Source: Atopobiaceae bacterium UBA1367 (GTDB lineage Bacteria; Actinomycetota; Coriobacteriia; Coriobacteriales; Atopobiaceae). From it: a DNA stretch of 64,000 bases. The notes beneath the pieces are model-generated. The model was not told the DNA's origin. It saw only the letters and a list, made by a program, of their open reading frames with translations, and did not search any database. This document shows positions 59,288-64,000 of the stretch, one piece after another. The stretch spans positions 273,738-337,737 of the forward strand of contig DBRN01000012.1 of NCBI GenBank assembly GCA_002305995.1. The letters are read 5' to 3'. Within the stretch, counting starts at the first letter, position 1. Each line of letters begins with the position of its first letter. Position numbers and translations under genes: made by a program.

Positions 59288-60998
59288 TCGCATGGGCCGG
59301 GGCGGCGGGGCCGGCGGATCGGGCATGCCCTTCGAGGCGCGCCTGCGCCTGCTGCTCGCCCTCTTCATGCTCCTGACGCTCGTGGTGGCGGGACGACTGG
59401 CGTGGATGCAGGTCGTGAGCCACGACGAGCTGTCGCGCAAGGCCGAGGCCAACCGTCAGAACGTCATCGACCTGCACGCGCGCAGGGGCACGATCTACGA
59501 TCGCAACGGCAACGTCCTGGCCATGAGCGAGGAGTGCAGGACCATCTACTGCAACCCCCAGGAGGTTCGCGAGCCGTACCTGACGGCAGAGGTCATCGCC
59601 GCCCACCTCGGCGGGTCCCCGGCAGACTACGTGGACGCGCTCACGGCGGACGGCACCTTCTCCTACGTCCACCGCAAGGCGTCGCGCGAGGAGGCCGACG
59701 CCATCAGGGAAGGGCTGCTGTCCAAGGAGCTGCCGGGCGTGTACTATCTGCAGGACAGCCGTCGCGTGTACCCGTACGGGGCGCTCGGCAGCCAGGTGCT
59801 TGGCATCGTGGGCATCGATGGCGAGGGCCTCACGGGTCTCGAGCTGTACTACGACGACCTGCTGCGCGGCGTCGACGGCACGATGGTCGTCGAGACGGGC
59901 AACGGCGGCACCCCCATCGCGGGGGCGGCCTCGCAGACCACCGACGCCATCGACGGCACCGACCTCGTCATCTCGCTCGACATCAACGTGCAGCGCATGG
60001 CAGAGGAGCAGATCGTCAGGGGCGTGGAGACGTACAAGGCCGACTCCGGCTCGGTCATGGTCACCGACCCCCAGACGGGCGAGATCCTCGCCGCCTGCTC
60101 GACGCCGCTGCTCGACGTCACCGACCTGTCGGTGGTGGAGGAGGGTGCCACGGCCCTCAAGCTGGTGTCCGACTCCTACGAGCCTGGATCGATCTTCAAG
60201 GTGCTGACGGCCGCCATCGGCATCGAGGCGGGCGTCGTGACCCCCAGCTCGACGTTCTACGTGCCCGCCAGCCTCCAGGTGGGCGACGATTTCGTGAGCG
60301 ACGACGATGACCGGTCCTACGACATGGATATGACCCTGCGCGAGATCCTGCGCCGCTCGTCGAACACCGGCGCGGCCCTGGTCGCCCAGAAGGAGATCGG
60401 TGCCGACGTCTTCGCCGAGGGCGTCGAAGCCTTTGGGATCGGCTCGCTGACGGACATCGACTACCCGGGCGAGGCGGTGGGCATGGTCAAGGGTCGCGAC
60501 GAGTATGACGGCTCGAGCCTGGGCTCCATGTCGTTCGGCCAGGGCCTGGCGATCCCGCTCGTGCAGATGATCCGCGCCATTGGCGCCATCGCCAACCAGG
60601 GGGAGCCCGTGACCCCCCACTTCCTCGTGAGCAAGGGCACGACCCCCGTCTCGTGGGAGGCCGGCGAGCGCATCGTCTCTCCGTCGACGGCACGGCAGGT
60701 GGTCGACATGATGCGCACCGTCGTCGAGGAGGGGACGGGCGTTCCCGCGCAGGTTCCCGGCTACGACATCGCGGGCAAGACCGGCACCGGCGAGCAGGCG
60801 GACACCACCAAGGGCGGGTATGCGAAGTACAAGTACACCGCGTCGCTGATCGGCTTCGCGCCGGCCTCGGATCCCTCGGTCCTGGTGTACGTGGGCCTCA
60901 ACGGGACCCCCTATCTGGCGTACGACTCCGCCGCCCCCCTGTTCTCGTCTATCATGGGTGAGGCGCTCACCGACATGGGCGTGCTCCCCTCGTCCTAG
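59253..60998 (+). CDS. ftsI: Penicillin-binding transpeptidase FtsI/PBP2
   Basis: 581 residues. One membrane helix near residues 30-50 is followed by the dimerisation domain (ARRGTIYDRNGNVLAMS) and the transpeptidase. The active serine is Ser313 in EPGSIFK, the second motif SSN is at 369-371 and KTG at 509-511. Class B PBP for septal cross-linking, given its dcw position. No PASTA domains follow. The start is uncertain: GTG at 59253 has GGGAG close by, GTG at 59211 has no ribosome site, and ATG at 59292 is also possible. murF follows 22 bp later; murE is not here. Confidence 0.92.
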   Translation: MSETSHEGVSDTRMGRGGGAGGSGMPFEARLRLLLALFMLLTLVVAGRLAWMQVVSHDELSRKAEANRQNVIDLHARRGTIYDRNGNVLAMSEECRTIYCNPQEVREPYLTAEVIAAHLGGSPADYVDALTADGTFSYVHRKASREEADAIREGLLSKELPGVYYLQDSRRVYPYGALGSQVLGIVGIDGEGLTGLELYYDDLLRGVDGTMVVETGNGGTPIAGAASQTTDAIDGTDLVISLDINVQRMAEEQIVRGVETYKADSGSVMVTDPQTGEILAACSTPLLDVTDLSVVEEGATALKLVSDSYEPGSIFKVLTAAIGIEAGVVTPSSTFYVPASLQVGDDFVSDDDDRSYDMDMTLREILRRSSNTGAALVAQKEIGADVFAEGVEAFGIGSLTDIDYPGEAVGMVKGRDEYDGSSLGSMSFGQGLAIPLVQMIRAIGAIANQGEPVTPHFLVSKGTTPVSWEAGERIVSPSTARQVVDMMRTVVEEGTGVPAQVPGYDIAGKTGTGEQADTTKGGYAKYKYTASLIGFAPASDPSVLVYVGLNGTPYLAYDSAAPLFSSIMGEALTDMGVLPSS

Positions 60999-61020
60999 GC
61001 CTGCCGTGGGAAGGATGCAG

Positions 61021-62499
61021 ATGCTTGAGATCTCCATAGCCGACATGCTCGCCGCCACGGGCGCGACGCTTCTGTGCGGCGACGCCTCTCAGGCGGTGCG
61101 CGGCGTCACGACCGACTCCCGCGCGGTGGGGCAGGGCTCGGCGTTCGTGTGCTTCGTCGGGGGGCGCGTGAACGGAAACCGCTTCGCGCCGCAGGCGATC
61201 GAGTCGGGCGCGGGCGCCGTCGTGCTCACGGAGGACGCCGCGGACGACCTCGTCGACCTCGCGACGCACCGCGGCTGCGCCCTGCTGCGGGCGGAGGCGG
61301 TGACGGCGGCCACGCCCGATGACACCGACCCCGCCGCCACCGAGTTCCTGCTGCGCCTCGCCGCCGAGTGGCGTCGTCGCAACGGCCAGTGGGTCGTCGT
61401 GGGCGTGACCGGCTCGGTAGGCAAGACGACCACCAAGGACATGCTCTCCTGCGCCCTCGCCACGCGCTTCGCCACCCACGCCACCAAGGGGAACCACAAC
61501 AACCTCATCGGCCTGTCGCTCACGCTGCTGGCGGCATCGCCGTCCGACGAGGTCGTCGTCGCGGAGATGGGCATGAACCACGCGGGCGAGCTCTCGCGCC
61601 TCACCGAGGTGGCGCGTCCCAGCGTGGCGCTCGTCACCAACGTGGGCACGAGCCACATCGGCTTCCTGGGGTCACGCGAGAGCATCGCCCGCGCGAAGGC
61701 CGAGATCGTGGGCGGCATGACGGCGACGGCGGAGGCGGTGGGCACGGTGCGCCCGTGCCTGGTGCTCTCCGACGACAACGACTTCGGCGACCTCATCGAG
61801 CGGGAGTTCTGCGTCCCGGCCGGCGTCGAGGTGGTGCGCGTGGGCACGGCGCAGGACAGCACCGTCCGCGCCGACAGCATCGCGCTCGACACCGAGGGAC
61901 GGCCCTCGTTCACCCTGCGCTTCTCCGATGGCTGGCAGCTTCCCGTCTCGCTCGAGACGCCCGGACGCCACGTGGTCGTCGACTTCCTGATCGCGATGGC
62001 CGTCGCCGACCGCCTCGGCGTGGACCGCGAGGCCGCCGCCGGGGCCATCGCCCGCATGCCGCAGGCGCGCATGCGCCTCGAGGTGCTGGCCGCCCCCGGC
62101 CGCCCGCGCGTCATCGACGACTCCTACAACGCGAGCCCGAGCTCGACGGCGGCGGCGCTCGACGTCCTGTGTGCCATGGAGTGTCCTGGCCGCCGCGTCG
62201 CCGTGCTCGGCGTGGTGGGGGAGCTCGGCGATCAGGCGGCCCGCCTCCACGGCTACATGGGTGCCTACGCCGCGGCCAAGCCGCTCGACCTGCTCGTCTT
62301 CGTGGGGGGCGACGACGCCCTCGAGATGGCGGAGGCGGCGCGCACCATGGGATTCCCCGACGATCGCCTCGAGGTGCTTCCCACCGCGCAGGCGGCCCTC
62401 GACGCCATCGGCCCCCTCCTCTCGGAGGGCGACCTGGTGCTCGCCAAGGGCTCTCGCTCCGTAGGCCTCGACCGCTTTGCCAAGGGGGTGCTTGCCTGA
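61021..62499 (+). CDS. murF: UDP-MurNAc-tripeptide:D-Ala-D-Ala ligase MurF
   Basis: 492 residues. It adds D-Ala-D-Ala to UDP-MurNAc-tripeptide in the cytoplasm. It has the ATP loop GSVGKTTTK, KGNHNNLIGLSLTLL, the MurF-specific EMGMNHAGELSRL, and VIDDSYNASPSS with the C-terminal domain. ATG at 61021 is preferred because GGAAGG is six bases upstream; ATG at 61015 directly abuts it. Its stop overlaps the mraY start. Confidence 0.95.
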   Translation: MLEISIADMLAATGATLLCGDASQAVRGVTTDSRAVGQGSAFVCFVGGRVNGNRFAPQAIESGAGAVVLTEDAADDLVDLATHRGCALLRAEAVTAATPDDTDPAATEFLLRLAAEWRRRNGQWVVVGVTGSVGKTTTKDMLSCALATRFATHATKGNHNNLIGLSLTLLAASPSDEVVVAEMGMNHAGELSRLTEVARPSVALVTNVGTSHIGFLGSRESIARAKAEIVGGMTATAEAVGTVRPCLVLSDDNDFGDLIEREFCVPAGVEVVRVGTAQDSTVRADSIALDTEGRPSFTLRFSDGWQLPVSLETPGRHVVVDFLIAMAVADRLGVDREAAAGAIARMPQARMRLEVLAAPGRPRVIDDSYNASPSSTAAALDVLCAMECPGRRVAVLGVVGELGDQAARLHGYMGAYAAAKPLDLLVFVGGDDALEMAEAARTMGFPDDRLEVLPTAQAALDAIGPLLSEGDLVLAKGSRSVGLDRFAKGVLA

Positions 62500-63527
62500 T
62501 GTTCGGCAACCCGCGCTATCCCACCTACCAGGTGTTCCTTGCCGCTGCCATCGCCGCGCTCATCACGGTCGTCCTCATGCCGCTGTTCATCAGGATGATG
62601 CGTCACGAGGGGGTGGGCCAGCAGATTCGGGCCGACGGGCCGCAGCGTCACCTCGTCAAGCAGGGCACGCCAACCATGGGCGGCGTGGTCATGCTCGTCG
62701 CCGTCATCATCACCTGCATGATCCAGGCGCGGTGGACCCCCGACCTGAGGATCGCCCTGGGCGCCGTGCTCGCCACCGGCTCGCTGGGCCTGCTCGATGA
62801 CATCGAGAGCGTCGCCCACAAGCGTTCCTTGGGCCTGACCCCCTCCCAGAAGATGCTCGGGCTCCTGCTGATCACGGTCGCGTTCTGTCTGGCGGCGGTC
62901 AATGTCTGCGACGTCTCGCCGGCCATCCGCTTCCCCGGCGGCCTCATGATCGATCTCGGCGTGCTCACCACCACCCTCCACCTTGCCGGTGGCATCAACG
63001 TCCCCTGGCTCTACGTGGCCTTCGTGTTCCTGCTGATGGCCGGCCTCTCCAATGCGGTCAACCTCACCGACGGGCTTGACGGCCTCGCCGGGGGGTGCAG
63101 CGTCGGCGTCATGATGGCGATGGCGATGGTTGCCTTCCGCTACGACGCCATCAACCTCTCCATCTTCGCGGCCTCCATCGCGGGCGCCTGCGTGGGCTTC
63201 CTCTGGTACAACGGCCATCCCGCGTCCATCTTCATGGGCGATACCGGCTCGCTGTCGCTGGGCGCCGCCTTCGCGGCGCTGTCCGTCCTCACCAAGACCG
63301 AGGTCATCGCGCTCGTGATGGGCGCCCTCTTCATCATCGAGGCCCTCTCGGTCATCATCCAGGTCGCGAGCTTCAAGCTCACGGGAAGGCGCGTGTTCCT
63401 CATGGCGCCCATCCACCATCACTTCGAGCGGCTCGGCTGGGACGAGAACAAGGTCGTGCTGCGCTTCTGGATCATCGCCGCTGCGTTCGCGACGCTCGGC
63501 TTCGCGCTGTACTTCAAGCTCGGATAG
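62499..63527 (+). CDS. mraY: Phospho-MurNAc-pentapeptide transferase MraY
   Basis: 342 residues, about ten helices. It links the UDP-MurNAc-pentapeptide to undecaprenyl phosphate, giving lipid I. It has GTPTMGG, GLLDDIES, NLTDGLDGLAGG with the catalytic aspartates, NGHPASIFMGDTGSL and MAPIHHHFE. ATG at 62499 overlaps the murF stop (TGATG), so it is translationally coupled. Confidence 0.97.
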   Translation: MFGNPRYPTYQVFLAAAIAALITVVLMPLFIRMMRHEGVGQQIRADGPQRHLVKQGTPTMGGVVMLVAVIITCMIQARWTPDLRIALGAVLATGSLGLLDDIESVAHKRSLGLTPSQKMLGLLLITVAFCLAAVNVCDVSPAIRFPGGLMIDLGVLTTTLHLAGGINVPWLYVAFVFLLMAGLSNAVNLTDGLDGLAGGCSVGVMMAMAMVAFRYDAINLSIFAASIAGACVGFLWYNGHPASIFMGDTGSLSLGAAFAALSVLTKTEVIALVMGALFIIEALSVIIQVASFKLTGRRVFLMAPIHHHFERLGWDENKVVLRFWIIAAAFATLGFALYFKLG

Positions 63528-63537
63528 GGGGGCACCT

Positions 63538-64000
63538 ATGGCTGGCCTGTCGCCGGATGGCACCGCGTGCGGTGGGGTCGCCCTGGGCGACGTGTGCGTG
63601 CTCGGCCTCGGAAGGACGGGGGAGGCGGTCGCCTCCTACCTGGCCGACCGCATCGGCGGCCGCGTCAGCTCTGTGACCCTGTACGGCGGGGCCCGCTCGG
63701 ACGCGGGACCCGCCTCCCGGGCCCTGGAGGAGCGCGGCGTCAGGGTCGTGCTCGGCACCGAGGAGGTGACGGGCTCCTACGACCTCGCCGTCGCCTCGCC
63801 CGGCATCCCCGAGGGCTCCCCGTTCCTCCGCGCCGCCGCCGCGTGCTCCCGGGAGGTCATCGGCGAGCCCGAGCTGGCCTGGCGCGAGAGCCCTGGGCGC
63901 TGGCTCGCGATCACGGGCACCAACGGCAAGACGACGACCACTGCGCTCGCGACCGCGCTGCTGCGCGCGGGCGGCGAGGATGCGGTCGCGGTCGGCAACA
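63538..64000 (+). CDS. murD: UDP-MurNAc-L-alanine:D-glutamate ligase MurD (partial)
   Basis: First 154 residues; the gene runs off the window end. It has the N-terminal Rossmann start VCVLGLGRTGEAVA, VASPGIPEGSPF, GEPELAW and the ATP loop ITGTNGKTTTT. The order mraY-murD is standard. ATG at 63538 follows AGGGGGG, 10 bp after mraY. Confidence 0.93.
   Translation, partial: MAGLSPDGTACGGVALGDVCVLGLGRTGEAVASYLADRIGGRVSSVTLYGGARSDAGPASRALEERGVRVVLGTEEVTGSYDLAVASPGIPEGSPFLRAAAACSREVIGEPELAWRESPGRWLAITGTNGKTTTTALATALLRAGGEDAVAVGN

Overview
This window looks like a chromosomal segment of a high-GC actinobacterium of the class Coriobacteriia, probably an Olsenella/Atopobiaceae-type organism. That placement is inferred from very high G+C coding sequence, strong purine-rich ribosome binding sites, QueH-type queuosine synthesis, a MraZ-headed dcw cluster, and a PTS with phospho-glycosidase sugar economy. 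No phage, plasmid or insertion-sequence genes are present. I count about 54 protein genes and one tRNA.

Layout. 1-242: array of 42-bp repeats. 506-7617: argC, then a carbohydrate island (GH32 fructosidase, divergent PTS IIC and GH1 6-phospho-beta-glucosidase) and a SIMPL lipoprotein. 7766-13913 (minus strand): a degenerate 5'-nucleotidase-like lipoprotein, a 2x[4Fe-4S] ferredoxin, lactate permease and an OatA-like acyltransferase. 14157-26084 (plus): a fused ABC exporter, MATE pump, DJ-1 protein, Y-family polymerase with a YolD-like partner, and an ABC ATPase with a giant FtsX permease carrying a long coiled coil. 26332-31357: two complementary half-degenerate prepilin peptidases, a coiled-coil CHAP protein, a cysteine hydrolase and a zinc-ribbon DUF6273 protein.

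31369-40226 contains queuosine genes (queH, queA, tgt) interleaved with a coiled-coil membrane protein, HPr and a HAD phosphatase, followed by secD-secF. 40229-47005 has a RecJ-HIRAN-helicase fusion, the RelA/SpoT enzyme and a metallo-beta-lactamase-fold hydrolase. tRNA-Leu(CAA) precedes an attenuator-like leader and infC-rpmI-rplT, then efp-asp23-nusB-xseB-tlyA-nadK-recN, a P-loop/CYTH protein and xerD.

56174-57168 has no gene. It holds a second, inverted set of the 42-bp repeats and an A+T-rich stretch, then four MraZ-type boxes at exact 10-bp spacing in front of mraZ-rsmH-ftsL-ftsI-murF-mraY-murD (cut by the window end). murE is missing from its usual place.

The most unusual items are the 42-bp (four helical turns) repeat arrays at 1-242 and 56326-56660, the RecJ-HIRAN-helicase fusion, the split prepilin-peptidase pair, and several pseudo-enzyme or regulatory-repeat observations listed below. 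Everything here was read by eye; no database search or folding program was run.
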